Notes under the pieces: generated by a model | The model's input: only the letters and a program-made list of their open reading frames with translations | The model's database searches: none | What the model was told of the DNA's origin: nothing | From: DAHUXD01 sp963736455 | GTDB taxonomy: Bacteria > Acidobacteriota > Thermoanaerobaculia > UBA5066 > Gp7-AA6 | Direction of reading: 5' to 3' | Length of the DNA stretch: 64,000 nt | NCBI GenBank assembly: GCA_963736455.1 | Contig: CAVTON010000001.1 | Location: forward strand, 62,001 to 126,000 | Shown here: piece by piece, positions 50,500-59,919 of the stretch | Layout: each line of letters starts with the position of its first letter | Position numbering within the stretch: position 1 is the first letter of the stretch | Made by a program: the position numbers and the translations under genes

Positions 50500-51858
50500 A
50501 TGGCGGCGAAGGTCGTCGCGGTCTATGCCTGCCAGTCCTGCGGCGCGACGTCGCCCAAGTGGCTCGGCCGATGTCCCGACTGCGGAGAGTGGAACTCGTT
50601 TGCCGAAGAGATGCGCGCCCCCGTCGGGAAGGGACCGGCGATGCCCGCGGCGCGCGCGCTCGCGATCGGCCGGATCGAGGTCGAGGACAAGGCGCGGCTC
50701 GACACGGGCCTCGACGGTCTCGATCGCGTGCTGGGGGGAGGCCTGGTCCCGGGGTCGGTGATCCTGATCGGTGGAGAGCCGGGCATCGGGAAGTCCACCC
50801 TGCTTCTCCAGGCGGGGCGCGGCCTCGCCGTGCGCGAACGCGACGTGCTCTATGCGAGCGCCGAGGAATCGGCCGCACAAGTCCGCCTGCGCGGCGGACG
50901 CCTCGGGATCCTCGACGAGAAGCTGCTCGTGCTCGCGGAGACCGACGTCTCGCGGATCGTGGCGGAGGCCGAGGCGCGCGGACCGGCCGTGGTCGTGATC
51001 GACTCGGTCCAGGCCGTGCGCGAGCCCTCCCTCGCTTCGGCGCCCGGCACGATCTCGCAGGTCCGGGCGGCGGCGGCGGAGCTGACGCGCTTCGCGAAGT
51101 CCCGCGGCATCCCGGTGCTCCTCGTCGGCCACGTCACGAAAGACGGCTCGCTGGCGGGCCCGAAGTCTCTCGAGCATCTGGTGGACGCGGTGATTTCGAT
51201 CGAGGGCGACCGGGGCTCGTCGCGGCGGCTCCTGCGCGCCACGAAGAATCGCTTCGGGCCGGTCGACGAGATCGCGCTGTACGACATGACGGGAGACGGC
51301 CTGAAGGAGCTTCCGGACGCGTCGGCGACCCTGCTCGCCGAAAGACGGCCGGGGCTCGCCGGCAGCGCGGTGACCGCGGCTCGAGAGGGAACCCGCTCGG
51401 TCCTCGTCGAGATCCAGGCGCTCGTCGGCGCGGCTTCGGCGGGCTCTCCCCGGCGGGTCGGCATCGGCGTGGATTCGGGAAGACTCGCGCTCCTGCTCGC
51501 GGTGCTCGACGGCGCCGGGCTCGGGCTCTCGACCCGGGAAGTGTTCGTCTCGTGCACCGGAGGGATCGAGGTGACCGAGCCCGCGGCCGACCTCGCGATC
51601 GTGGCCGCCCTCGTTTCCTCGGCCCGCGCGAGGCCCCTGCCCGAGGGAAGCGTCTTCTTCGGCGAGATCGGCCTGCTCGGGGAAGTGCGCCGGGTCCCTG
51701 CGGCGTCGTCCCGCCTCAAGGAGGCTTCGGCCCTGGGCTTTCGGATGGTCCATCTGCCCGCCGGCAACGCCGGGGAGGCGTCGGCTTTTCCGGATCTCGA
51801 GGCCCGGCCGGTGCAGCGGGTGGCGGACTTTCTGGAGACGTTCGCGCGCGCGAAATGA
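50500..51858 (+). CDS. radA: DNA repair protein RadA/Sms
   Basis: 452 residues. N-terminal zinc finger YACQSCGATSPKWLGRCPDC, Walker A GGEPGIGKSTLLLQ, RadA motif ATKNRFGPVDE and a C-terminal Lon-like domain (EGSVFFGEIGLLGEVR). Helicase in recombination branch migration. Confidence 0.96.
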   Translation: MAAKVVAVYACQSCGATSPKWLGRCPDCGEWNSFAEEMRAPVGKGPAMPAARALAIGRIEVEDKARLDTGLDGLDRVLGGGLVPGSVILIGGEPGIGKSTLLLQAGRGLAVRERDVLYASAEESAAQVRLRGGRLGILDEKLLVLAETDVSRIVAEAEARGPAVVVIDSVQAVREPSLASAPGTISQVRAAAAELTRFAKSRGIPVLLVGHVTKDGSLAGPKSLEHLVDAVISIEGDRGSSRRLLRATKNRFGPVDEIALYDMTGDGLKELPDASATLLAERRPGLAGSAVTAAREGTRSVLVEIQALVGAASAGSPRRVGIGVDSGRLALLLAVLDGAGLGLSTREVFVSCTGGIEVTEPAADLAIVAALVSSARARPLPEGSVFFGEIGLLGEVRRVPAASSRLKEASALGFRMVHLPAGNAGEASAFPDLEARPVQRVADFLETFARAK

Positions 51859-51876
51859 CCCCGGGTCCGCCGCGCG

Positions 51877-52773
51877 TTACTGGCTGAGATGCTCCGGCAT
51901 CGCGCCGGTCAGCCTGCGGTATGCGTCGAGATACTTCTCGCGCGTCGTCCGGACCACGCCCTCGGGCAGCTTCGGCGCGGGCGGCTTCTTGTCCCAACCG
52001 GTGGACTCGAGCCAGTCGCGAACGAACTGCTTGTCGAACGAGGGCTGGCCCCGGCCGGGAACGTAGGCGGCCGTATCCCAGTAGCGAGACGAATCGGGGG
52101 TGAACGCCTCGTCGATCCACACGATCCGGCCGTCGAGACGCCCGAACTCGAGCTTCGTATCCGCGAGGATGAGCCCGCGCTCGGCCGCGGAGTCGGCGGC
52201 GCGCCGGTACAGCGAGAGCGTCAGGTCGCGCAGCCGCTCGGCGTCTCCGGGAGGCAGCGCGCGGGCCATCGTGTCGAAACTGATGTTCTCGTCGTGGCCG
52301 GTCTCGGCCTTGGTCGCCGGGGTGAAAATCGGCTCGGGGAGCCGGTCGCATTCGCGCAGTCCCTCGGGCAGCCGGATCCCGCAGACGTGGCTGTTTCGTT
52401 TGTACTCGGCCCACCCGGAGCCCGCCAGATAACCGCGGGCGACGCACTCGAACGGGATCACCTCGCACTTGCGCACGATGACCGCCCGCCCCGCGAGCAT
52501 CGCCGCGTCCGACCGGAGCTCATCCGGGAACCGGGCGATGTCGGTTTCGATCAGGTGGTTTTCGACGTCCGAAAACTTCCGGAACCAGTAGTTGGAGAGC
52601 TGCGTCAGGATCTTGCCCTTGTCGGGAATCCCGGGAGAGAGGATGACGTCGAAGGCGGAGATGCGGTCGCTCGCGACAAGGAGAAGTGAGGGTCCGAGGT
52701 CGTACAGCTCCCGAACCTTGCCGCGGCGGGAGAGCCGCGCGCCGGAAAGGTGGGTTTCGGTGATCGTCGTCAT
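51877..52773 (-). CDS. purC: SAICAR synthase
   Basis: 298 residues. RRGKVRELYDLG, VASDRISAFDVIL, IPFECVARGYLAGSGW, FTPATKAETGHDENIS and LADTKLEFGRLDG are all characteristic. Eighth step of purine synthesis. TAAGTT (minus strand, 52788-52783) ends 9 bases before the ATG, another leaderless-type promoter. Divergent from pepA. Confidence 0.96.
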   Translation of the reverse strand: MTTITETHLSGARLSRRGKVRELYDLGPSLLLVASDRISAFDVILSPGIPDKGKILTQLSNYWFRKFSDVENHLIETDIARFPDELRSDAAMLAGRAVIVRKCEVIPFECVARGYLAGSGWAEYKRNSHVCGIRLPEGLRECDRLPEPIFTPATKAETGHDENISFDTMARALPPGDAERLRDLTLSLYRRAADSAAERGLILADTKLEFGRLDGRIVWIDEAFTPDSSRYWDTAAYVPGRGQPSFDKQFVRDWLESTGWDKKPPAPKLPEGVVRTTREKYLDAYRRLTGAMPEHLSQ

Positions 52774-52818
52774 GAGCCGGGAAACTTAGCACAAGGCGGA
52801 CCGGCGATTCCGCTCTGT

Positions 52819-52824
52819 TATCGT
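52819..52824 (+). promoter_or_regulatory. -10-like element of pepA
   Basis: TATCGT, 8 bases before ATG 52833; weak hexamer, but the spacing matches the other leaderless-type starts. Confidence 0.3.
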
Positions 52825-52832
52825 CCCTCGTC

Positions 52833-54284
52833 ATGCGCATCCGATTGAGCGATCGTCCTTCCGCGGGCGGGCACCGGATCGCGTTTCTGCACGAGGGCCG
52901 CGATCCGTCGTCCGGAGCGCCGCCCGCGCTGCGGGCCCGGTTGCGGGCCGCGGCGCGGGCCGGAGGCTTCCACGGAAAGGACCGGGAGATCGTCTCCGAG
53001 GGCGGCTGGGTCCTCTGCGGCCTCGGACCGGCGCCGGTCTCCGCCGCCCGGCTGCGGGCGGCCCTGCGGCGGGGGCTTCGGGACGTCCTGAAGGCTCGCC
53101 GGCCTTCGGTTTCGATCTGTTTCGACGCGGCGGTTTCCGAGGAGGCCTTTCGGGCCATCCTGCTTCACGTCGCGCTCTGCGACTACACCTTCGATCGCTA
53201 CAAATCCAAGCCCCGGGATGCGGACCGCGGCGGTTCCGCCGCGACGCTCGTCCCGCCTCCGGGACTCGAGGCGAAGGCCTTCGCGCGCGCCGCGCGGGAC
53301 GCCCAGAGCGTGGCGGCGGCGGTCGCCTGGGCCCGGGACGTCGGCAACACTCCGGGAAACGACCTCGGACCGAGCGACCTCGCGCGCGAAGCGAAGGCGC
53401 TGGCGGCGAAGGAGGGGTTCCGGCTCCGCGTCCTCGACAAGCGCGAGATCGAGAAGGAGAAGATGGGGGGCCTGCTCGGCGTCAACGCCGGCAGCGCCCG
53501 TCCGCCCGTGTTCCTCGTCGGCGAGCACGCGCCGGCGAAGTCCCGCGGCACGGCGGTCCTCGTCGGGAAGGGGATCACCTTCGATTCGGGCGGGATCTCG
53601 CTCAAGCCGGCGGCCTCGATGGGCGAGATGAAGTACGACATGATGGGCGCGGCGACCGTCTTCGCGTGCCTCGCGGCGGCGAAGGCCCTCGACCTTCCGG
53701 TCCACGTCGTCGCCCTCGCTCCGGTCACCGAGAACATGCCCGGCGGGTCGGCGACTCGCCCCGGCGACATCCTGCGGATGCGCAGCGGGAAGACCGTCGA
53801 GGTGGACAATACCGACGCCGAGGGCCGGCTCGTTCTCGCGGATGCGCTCTCCTACGCCGCGCGATTCCGGCCGGACGTCCTGCTCGACTACGCGACCCTG
53901 ACCGGCGCGGTCGTGATCGCGCTCGGCAGCGAGTGCGCGGGGATGATGACGCCCGACGACGCGCTCGCGCGGGATCTGGTGGCGGCGGGCGAGGCGGCCG
54001 GGGAGCGCCTGTGGCGCCTTCCGGTCTGGGACGAGTATCGCGAGAACCTGAAATCCGAATGGGCGGACATGAAGAACACCGGCGGCCGCGCCGCCGGCAC
54101 GATCAACGCGGGAGTGTTTCTCAAGGAGTTCGTCCCGGAGGGCGTCGCCTGGGGACACCTCGACGTGGCCGCCGTCGCGCATTTCGAGAAGGAGCAGAGC
54201 GGCTGGCCCGCCGGGGCCACGGGCTTCGGCGTCGGGCTGACGCTCGAGTTTCTGCGCCGCCGCTTCGGAGACCGCTCTGCCTGA
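52833..54284 (+). CDS. pepA: M17 leucyl aminopeptidase
   Basis: 483 residues. Two-metal site in VGKGITFDSGGISLKPA and the hallmark NTDAEGRLVLADAL; KYDMMGAATVF and the C-terminal GWPAGATGFGVGLTLEFL. Cytoplasmic hexameric aminopeptidase. The downstream SDR gene probably starts inside its last codons. Confidence 0.96.
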   Translation: MRIRLSDRPSAGGHRIAFLHEGRDPSSGAPPALRARLRAAARAGGFHGKDREIVSEGGWVLCGLGPAPVSAARLRAALRRGLRDVLKARRPSVSICFDAAVSEEAFRAILLHVALCDYTFDRYKSKPRDADRGGSAATLVPPPGLEAKAFARAARDAQSVAAAVAWARDVGNTPGNDLGPSDLAREAKALAAKEGFRLRVLDKREIEKEKMGGLLGVNAGSARPPVFLVGEHAPAKSRGTAVLVGKGITFDSGGISLKPAASMGEMKYDMMGAATVFACLAAAKALDLPVHVVALAPVTENMPGGSATRPGDILRMRSGKTVEVDNTDAEGRLVLADALSYAARFRPDVLLDYATLTGAVVIALGSECAGMMTPDDALARDLVAAGEAAGERLWRLPVWDEYRENLKSEWADMKNTGGRAAGTINAGVFLKEFVPEGVAWGHLDVAAVAHFEKEQSGWPAGATGFGVGLTLEFLRRRFGDRSA

Positions 54285-54996
54285 GAAGGCCTCGACCGGC
54301 GCGCCGGTCGCTCTCGTCACCGCCGCCAGCCGGGGCATCGGATCGGCGTGCGCGCGCGTGCTCGCGGGCCGCGGATATCGTCTCGCGCTGCTCGCCCGGT
54401 CGGAAGAGGTCGAGAGCGTCGCGGACGAGCTCGGCGCCGTCGCGGTTCGAGGGTCGCTCGAGTCGGCTGCGGACATCGGCCGCCTGGTCGCCGCCGCGCT
54501 CGAGCGCTACGGCCGGATCGACGCGGTCGTCAACAACACCGGGCATCCGGCCAAGGGTGAGCTCCTCGCGATCGACGACGAGGATTGGCGAGGCGGCGTG
54601 GACCTCGTTCTCCTGTCCGTCATCCGCATGGCACGACTCGTCACGCCGGTCTTTCAGAAACAGGGCGGCGGAGCGATCGTCAACGTCTCGTCGCTCTGGG
54701 CGGTCGAGCCGAATCTCGACTCCCCGGTGTCGTCGACGCTGCGGGCGGCCCTCTCCGCCTTCACGAAGCTGTACGCCGACCGCTACGCGGCGGAGGGGAT
54801 CCGTATGAACTGCGTTCTCGCCGGGTTCGCCACCACGTACCCGGTGCCGGAGAAGTTCGCGAAGGCGATTCCGATGGCCCGGATCTCCGAGCCCGAGGAG
54901 GTCGCGCGCGTGGCCGCATTCCTCCTGTCCGGGGAGTCGGGCTACGTCACGGGCCAGAGCCTCCGGAGCGACGGCGGGCTCACGCGGTCGTTCTAG
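54277..54996 (+). CDS. SDR-family protein, probable CTG start, lacking YxxxK
   Basis: About 239 residues. The Rossmann motif VALVTAASRGIGSACARVL lies upstream of the first ATG/GTG/TTG (GTG 54358). Between the in-frame stop at 54238-54240 and that motif the only near-cognate start is CTG 54277, overlapping pepA. VVNNTGHP and NVSSLWAV are typical SDR motifs. Where YxxxK is expected the sequence is SSTLRAALSAF, so Tyr and Lys are replaced by Ser and Arg. Ends GQSLRSDGGLTRSF. Possibly a non-canonical SDR subgroup. Confidence 0.8.
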   Translation: MPEKASTGAPVALVTAASRGIGSACARVLAGRGYRLALLARSEEVESVADELGAVAVRGSLESAADIGRLVAAALERYGRIDAVVNNTGHPAKGELLAIDDEDWRGGVDLVLLSVIRMARLVTPVFQKQGGGAIVNVSSLWAVEPNLDSPVSSTLRAALSAFTKLYADRYAAEGIRMNCVLAGFATTYPVPEKFAKAIPMARISEPEEVARVAAFLLSGESGYVTGQSLRSDGGLTRSF

Positions 54997-55033
54997 GCGG
55001 CGACGGCACCCCGACCACCGGCCCGACCGGGAG

Positions 55034-56392
55034 TCACTTCTTCGGCAGGGGAGGCTTCGGTTCCGCCGCCACCGCGATCGACCTCGCGCCGTCCGCGCCG
55101 ACCGAGCGCACGGCGAAGAACCGGTTGTCGGTCGAGACGTTCTCGAGGACCGTCTCGCCGGGTGAAGCGACGAAGCCCCAGGACGACCAGCGCGGATCGG
55201 TCGTCTCGCGCCACAGGATCTCGAAACCCGCGCGCGCGGGATCGTCGCCGGCCGCCCATGTGATCTTCGCGTCCGGAGTGACGCCGCCTGAAAGGCGCAC
55301 GCCCCGCGGGGGGGCGGGCGCGAGCGCCAACTGTCGCAGGACCTCGGCGTTGACGCGGGCCACGTCGCCGAGGAAGTCGAAATTCAGGAATCGCGGCAGG
55401 TCGCCGTACTGGTGCCCGTCTTCGACGCGCGGCGTCTGGTGCTCGTGATCGTAGTTCTCGAGAGGCTCGGTGAGCCGGACGGCCGGAAGACCGGCTTCGA
55501 CGAAGGGGCGGTGGTCGCCGCCTCGCCCGAGGCGGTCGAGCCGAAAGACGAGGCGCACGGCGTCGCGGCCCGCGATCTCCTCGATTAAACGAGCGAGGTC
55601 GCGAGACGCCGACTCCAGGCCGTCCGGTCCGCCGCCCGAGAACACGCGGACGCGGTGCGGAGCGCCGGGAGACGGATCGGCCCCGACGATGTCGTTGTCG
55701 AGGAAGCCGCCGATCGTGTCGCCGCGGTGCTGGAGATCGAGGAGGAGGCGCGATCCGCCGAGCAGGCCCTGCTCCTCTCCCGAGAGCGCCGCGAAGACCA
55801 GGGTCGCGCGGTAACGCCCGCCCGCGAGCAGCCGCGCGGCCTCGATGACCGCCGCCACGCCCGAGGCGTCGTCATCCGCGCCGGGCGCGTCCGTGGCGGA
55901 ATCCATGATCGACGAGGGCATCGAATCGAAGTGCCCGGCGGCGGCGAAGACCGTCTTCGAAAGGACGGGGTCGGTGCCGGGGAGGATCGCCAGGACGTTC
56001 TCGAGATGCGCCCGTTGATCGTGGGTCCGCGGCGAGATCGCCTCGAACCGGTCCACGACGATCTCCAGGCGGCCGCCCGACGCTTCGGCAATCTTCCGGT
56101 AGCGGGCCACGATCCGGTCGCGGGCGCAGCCGATCCCGTGTTTCGGATCATCCCAGGAAGAGAGGGAATGGCGCGTGCCGCACGCGACGAGCTCGTCGAT
56201 CGTCTGTCTCAGGTCCGCGCTCGATAAGGAGGCTCGCGAGACTCCCGCCTTCAGGGCAGCCGGGGGTCGCGGCGCTCGCGCGTCGGGCTGCAGCGGCTCG
56301 ACGGGATCCTGGGCGCCGAGCGCGCACGACGCGCCAAAGAGCACCGCGGCGAGTTTGACTCCTCGAGGACCCTTTGCTAGGTTCCGCCGCAC
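55034..56392 (-). CDS. Exported M28-family zinc aminopeptidase
   Basis: 452 residues from GTG 56392, chosen because it gives a signal peptide (KLAAVLFGASCALGAQ). Two-zinc site: AAGHFDSMPSS, GADDDASGVAAVIEA, SGEEQGLLG (catalytic Glu), LDNDIVGADP and NYDHEHQTP (His). A C-terminal fibronectin-like segment (about 360-450: ITWAAGDDPARAGFEILW) follows. The start abuts the start of the divergent gene at 56393. Confidence 0.88.
   Translation of the reverse strand: MRRNLAKGPRGVKLAAVLFGASCALGAQDPVEPLQPDARAPRPPAALKAGVSRASLSSADLRQTIDELVACGTRHSLSSWDDPKHGIGCARDRIVARYRKIAEASGGRLEIVVDRFEAISPRTHDQRAHLENVLAILPGTDPVLSKTVFAAAGHFDSMPSSIMDSATDAPGADDDASGVAAVIEAARLLAGGRYRATLVFAALSGEEQGLLGGSRLLLDLQHRGDTIGGFLDNDIVGADPSPGAPHRVRVFSGGGPDGLESASRDLARLIEEIAGRDAVRLVFRLDRLGRGGDHRPFVEAGLPAVRLTEPLENYDHEHQTPRVEDGHQYGDLPRFLNFDFLGDVARVNAEVLRQLALAPAPPRGVRLSGGVTPDAKITWAAGDDPARAGFEILWRETTDPRWSSWGFVASPGETVLENVSTDNRFFAVRSVGADGARSIAVAAEPKPPLPKK
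56378..56383 (+). promoter_or_regulatory. -10-like element of the LbH acyltransferase gene
   Basis: TAGGTT ends 9 bases before ATG 56393, lying inside the first codons of the divergent M28 gene. Confidence 0.3.
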
Positions 56393-57175
56393 ATGCCGCT
56401 CCGTGAGTTCGCGATCGGTCCCGTGGGGGAAGAAGTCTATCCCCGGTTCGTGGCGCGCCTGGCCGAGAAGCTCGACGATGCCGCGCTCGACCGCAACGTC
56501 GTCGTCCGCGACGCGCTCTCCCAGCTCTACCTCGGCCGGGCGATCGACTTCGAGGCGGTGGTCGGGGATCCGGATCTGCCTCTCGCGACCAAGACGCTCA
56601 TCGCTTCGTTCGATCCCCGCAACGGCACACTCGAGGCCGAGTACTACCGCGAGCTCGATCTCGCGAAATGGACGCGCATCAAGCCCCTGCTCTGGTTCTG
56701 GCAGATGTTCGACCACTCCCCGGTCGGCCGTAACGTCCGGCTCGGAACGCAGATGCGCTTCATGCTCGCGCAGCGCGTCTTCCGCAAGTGCGGCCAGAAA
56801 GTCCGCATCTTCCACGACGTCGAGTTCTCGTTCGGCTACAACCTGACGGTCGGCAGCGGCGTCACGATCCACCGCAACGTGCTCATCGACGACCGCGGCG
56901 AGGTCGTGATCGGCGACGACGCGTCGATCTCCGACTATGCCAACATCTATTCGCACTCCCACGCGATCGAGGACATCCACGACGTTACGCTGGCCCGGAC
57001 CGAAATCGGCGCCCGGGGGCGCGTCACGTACCACGCGGTGATCCTGTCCGGGGTGAAGGTCGCCCAGGACGCGATCGTCGGATCGATGGGCGTGGCGTCC
57101 AAGCCCGTCGAGGCCGGCTGGATCGTCGGAGGCATTCCGGCCAGGCAGATCGGACAGAAGAGCACCAGGACGTAG
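56393..57175 (+). CDS. Hexapeptide-repeat (left-handed beta-helix) acyltransferase
   Basis: 260 residues. An N-terminal helical part of about 120 residues (RIKPLLWFWQMFDHSPVG), then hexapeptide repeats: GYNLTVGSGVTIHRNVLID, GEVVIGDDASISDYANIYSH, YHAVILSGVKVAQDAIVGSM, ending WIVGGIPARQIG. Such enzymes acetylate or succinylate sugars or similar acceptors; His in NIYSHSHAIED could be catalytic. Substrate unknown. Confidence 0.85.
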   Translation: MPLREFAIGPVGEEVYPRFVARLAEKLDDAALDRNVVVRDALSQLYLGRAIDFEAVVGDPDLPLATKTLIASFDPRNGTLEAEYYRELDLAKWTRIKPLLWFWQMFDHSPVGRNVRLGTQMRFMLAQRVFRKCGQKVRIFHDVEFSFGYNLTVGSGVTIHRNVLIDDRGEVVIGDDASISDYANIYSHSHAIEDIHDVTLARTEIGARGRVTYHAVILSGVKVAQDAIVGSMGVASKPVEAGWIVGGIPARQIGQKSTRT

Positions 57176-57216
57176 GGTCGGGGTCGGCGTCGCCCGCGGG
57201 CCGGGCCGGCTGCCTG

Positions 57217-57222
57217 TAGACT
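57217..57222 (+). promoter_or_regulatory. -10 element of recN, leaderless type
   Basis: TAGACT ends 6 bases before GTG 57229, the shortest distance in the window. Confidence 0.5.
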
Positions 57223-57228
57223 TTCCGC

Positions 57229-58896
57229 GTGCTGCGCCGTCTCACGGTCAAGAACCTGGCGATCGTCGAGGACCTGGAGCTCGAGCTCGGGATCGGCCTG
57301 ACGGTCATCACGGGCGAAACCGGGGCGGGCAAGTCCATCCTGGTCGACGCTCTCGCGTTGCTCGCGGGCGGGCGAGGATCGGTCGAGCTCGTCCGGAAGG
57401 GCGCGGCCCGGCTCGTCGTCGCCGGAGAGTTCGATGCGGACGCGGAGGTCCGCGGCCGGCTGTCCCAGGCGGGTCTGCCCACCGCCGAGACGGCGCTCCT
57501 GCGGCGCGAGCTGACGCCCGACGGCAAGGGCCGGGCCTTCGTCGAGGACGAGCCGGCCTCGGTGCGGACCCTCGCGCGGATCGGCGAGCGCCTCGTCGTC
57601 ATTCTCGGACAGAGCTCGGAGCAGGAGCTCGCGGATCCCGGCGCCGCGCTCGAGCTTCTCGATTCCTTCGCGGCCGCCGGCGAGGAGCGTGCGGGTGTGG
57701 CGGAAACCGCTGCGCGCTGGACGGAGGCGCGTGAGAAGCGGGAGGCGCTCGAGGAGACCCAACGCGGCCGGCGCGAGAGGCTCGAGGTGCTCGAGTTCCA
57801 GATCCGCGAGATCGAGGCGGCGAAGCTCGACGAGCGGGAGGACGAGGATCTGCCCGCCGAGCGCGACCGCCTCGTGCACGCCGATCGAATCCGGCGCGCG
57901 GGCGAGGCGGCTCTTTCGGCGCTCTCCGAGGGGGAGGATGCCGCCGCGGACCGCATCGGCGAGGCCGCTCGCGCGTTCGCCGAGCTCGCGGCGATCGACC
58001 CGAGAGAGCAGTCGCACCTTCAGGAGGCCGAGGAGTTGAAACGGCGGGTGGCGGACCTCGCGGCGGCGGCTCGGGACGCGGCCGAGGCGATCGAGGCGGA
58101 TCCGGATCGGCTGACCGCGCTCGAAACACGCCTCGTCGAGATTGCGCGCCTGAAACGCAAGTACGGGGCGTCGGCCGGCGAGATCCTCGGGCGCCTCGCG
58201 TCCCTGAGGGGCGAGCGCGACGAGCTCGGAGGCGTCGAGGAGACGCTCGAGCGCGGAGCGGCGGAGGAGGCCGCGGCGAGGAACGCCTACCGAGCCGCCG
58301 CGGCGGCGCTGACGGCGAAGCGCTCGGCGGCGGCGGCGCGGTTCGGCGCGGCGGTCGAGAAGGAGCTGCGCGGCCTGGCTCTCGAGAAGGCGAAGCTGCG
58401 GGTCGCGCTCGTGCCGGCCGGCGAGGAGAGCCCGCGCGCATCGGGCGCCGAATCCGCCGCGTTCTTCTTCGCGCCCAATCCCGGAGAGCCCGAGAAGCCG
58501 CTCGAGAAGATCGCCTCGGGCGGCGAGCTGTCCCGCCTCCAGCTCGCGATTCGGTCCGTGTCCGCCCGTCGGGGCGGCCGAGGCCGGACGCTCGTCTTCG
58601 ACGAGGTGGACGCGGGCATCGGCGGGCGGGTGGCGGAAGTCGTGGGGCGGCGGCTCCGGGATCTGTCGGAGCGCGACCAGGTCCTCTGCGTGACCCACGT
58701 TCCCCAGATCGCCGCGCTCGCCGACCGGCACTACCTGGCGGAGAAGCGCGAGGAGCGAGGAAGAACGGTGGCATCGGTGCGGCGGCTCGAGGGGCGGGAG
58801 CGCGTCGCCGAGATCGCACGCATGCTGGCGGGAGAGAAGGTGCCGGAGACGGCGCTCCGGCACGCGCGGACCCTGCTCGAAGGAGCGGCGCGTTGA
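57229..58896 (+). CDS. recN: DNA repair protein RecN
   Basis: 555 residues from GTG 57229. SMC-like: Walker A VITGETGAGKSILVDAL, a long Glu/Arg/Ala-rich coiled coil (about 165-370), signature IASGGELSRLQLAIRS, Walker B TLVFDEVDAGIGG and LCVTHVPQIAALAD. Acts at double-strand breaks and is commonly SOS-controlled; lexA is in the window. Stop overlaps the next start (TTGA). Confidence 0.96.
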   Translation: MLRRLTVKNLAIVEDLELELGIGLTVITGETGAGKSILVDALALLAGGRGSVELVRKGAARLVVAGEFDADAEVRGRLSQAGLPTAETALLRRELTPDGKGRAFVEDEPASVRTLARIGERLVVILGQSSEQELADPGAALELLDSFAAAGEERAGVAETAARWTEAREKREALEETQRGRRERLEVLEFQIREIEAAKLDEREDEDLPAERDRLVHADRIRRAGEAALSALSEGEDAAADRIGEAARAFAELAAIDPREQSHLQEAEELKRRVADLAAAARDAAEAIEADPDRLTALETRLVEIARLKRKYGASAGEILGRLASLRGERDELGGVEETLERGAAEEAAARNAYRAAAAALTAKRSAAAARFGAAVEKELRGLALEKAKLRVALVPAGEESPRASGAESAAFFFAPNPGEPEKPLEKIASGGELSRLQLAIRSVSARRGGRGRTLVFDEVDAGIGGRVAEVVGRRLRDLSERDQVLCVTHVPQIAALADRHYLAEKREERGRTVASVRRLEGRERVAEIARMLAGEKVPETALRHARTLLEGAAR

Positions 58897-59916
58897 GCGG
58901 GCGCCACTCGAGGTCGGAGCTCTTTTCCGGAATCGGTCCGGCGGGGCAGGAGAAGATTGCGCGCTTCCGCATCGCCTTCGTCGGCGTGGGCGCGGTCGGC
59001 GCCGCGGCGGCCGAGATCGCCGTGCGGGCGGGCGTCGGCGCCGTCACCCTGATCGACCGGGACATCGTCGAGCCGTCGAACCTGGCGCGCCAGCTGCTCT
59101 TCGATGCGGAGGACGCGGAGCGGCTCTCGCCCAAGGCCTCGGCGGCGGCCGCCCGGCTGAAGGAGATCGATCGCGAGCGCGCCCGTCGCGGCCGTCGTCG
59201 CGGACCTCGAGCGGGGAAACGCGCGGGACCTGCTTTGCGGGCACGACCTCGTCTTCGACGGTTCGGACAACTTCGAGACCCGCCTGCTGGTGTCGGATGC
59301 GTGCCGCCTCCTCGGAGTTCCGTCCCTGTATGCGGCGTGCGTCGGGGAGGAGGGGCGGATCGCCGTCTCCCTGCCCGGCGCGACGCCCTGCCTGCGCTGC
59401 TACCTCGAGACCCTGCCACCCCCGGGTTCCGGGCCGACCTGCGACACGGCCGGCATCGTGCCGACTCTGCCGCCGCTCGTCGCATCGCTCGGGATGACCG
59501 AAGCGCTTCGACTGGCGGTCGGGCGCGAGCCGTCGACCGGGATCCTGACGCTCGCGGTCTGGCAGGACGGGTTCCGGGCAGAGCGCCGGTTCGAAGGGCT
59601 CCGGCCTTCGCCGGCGTGTCCGGTGTGCGCGGGGGGCCGGTACCCGGCGCTCGAAGGCGGCGCTTCGGGCGAAACGGTCAAGCTGTGCGGGCGCCAGTCG
59701 GTTCAGATCACGCCGCCCGGCCGGGAGCGGCCCGATTTCGACCTTCTCGAGAGCCGTCTCAGCCCGCTCGCGCGCGTCCGGCGTTCGCCCGAGCTTCTGA
59801 ACGCGGACTTGCCGGACGTGAGCCTGACGATCTTCTCCGACGGGCGCTGCGTCGTGCGGGGAACCGGCGACCCCGCGCGGGCGCGCGGCTACTACGACCG
59901 ATACGTCGGGGGCTGA
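58893..59916 (+). pseudogene. ThiF/MoeB-type adenylyltransferase gene with a frameshift at about 59172
   Basis: From TTG 58893: ELFSGIGPAGQEKIARFRIA, FVGVGAVGAAAAEIAVRAGV, LIDRDIVEPSNLARQLLF (ATP/E1-like motifs), up to RLKEID. The continuation (VAAVVADLERGNARDLLCGH, DLVFDGSDNFETRLLVSDAC, PCLRCYLETLP, CPVCAG) is in the next frame, so one extra base near 59172 (within GATCGATCGCG) breaks the gene. The CxxC pairs bind zinc in this family and the extended C terminus ends NADLPDVSLTIFSDGRC. Intact homologues activate ThiS/MoaD-like carriers. It may be real decay or a sequence error. Confidence 0.82.
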
Positions 59917-59919
59917 CGC

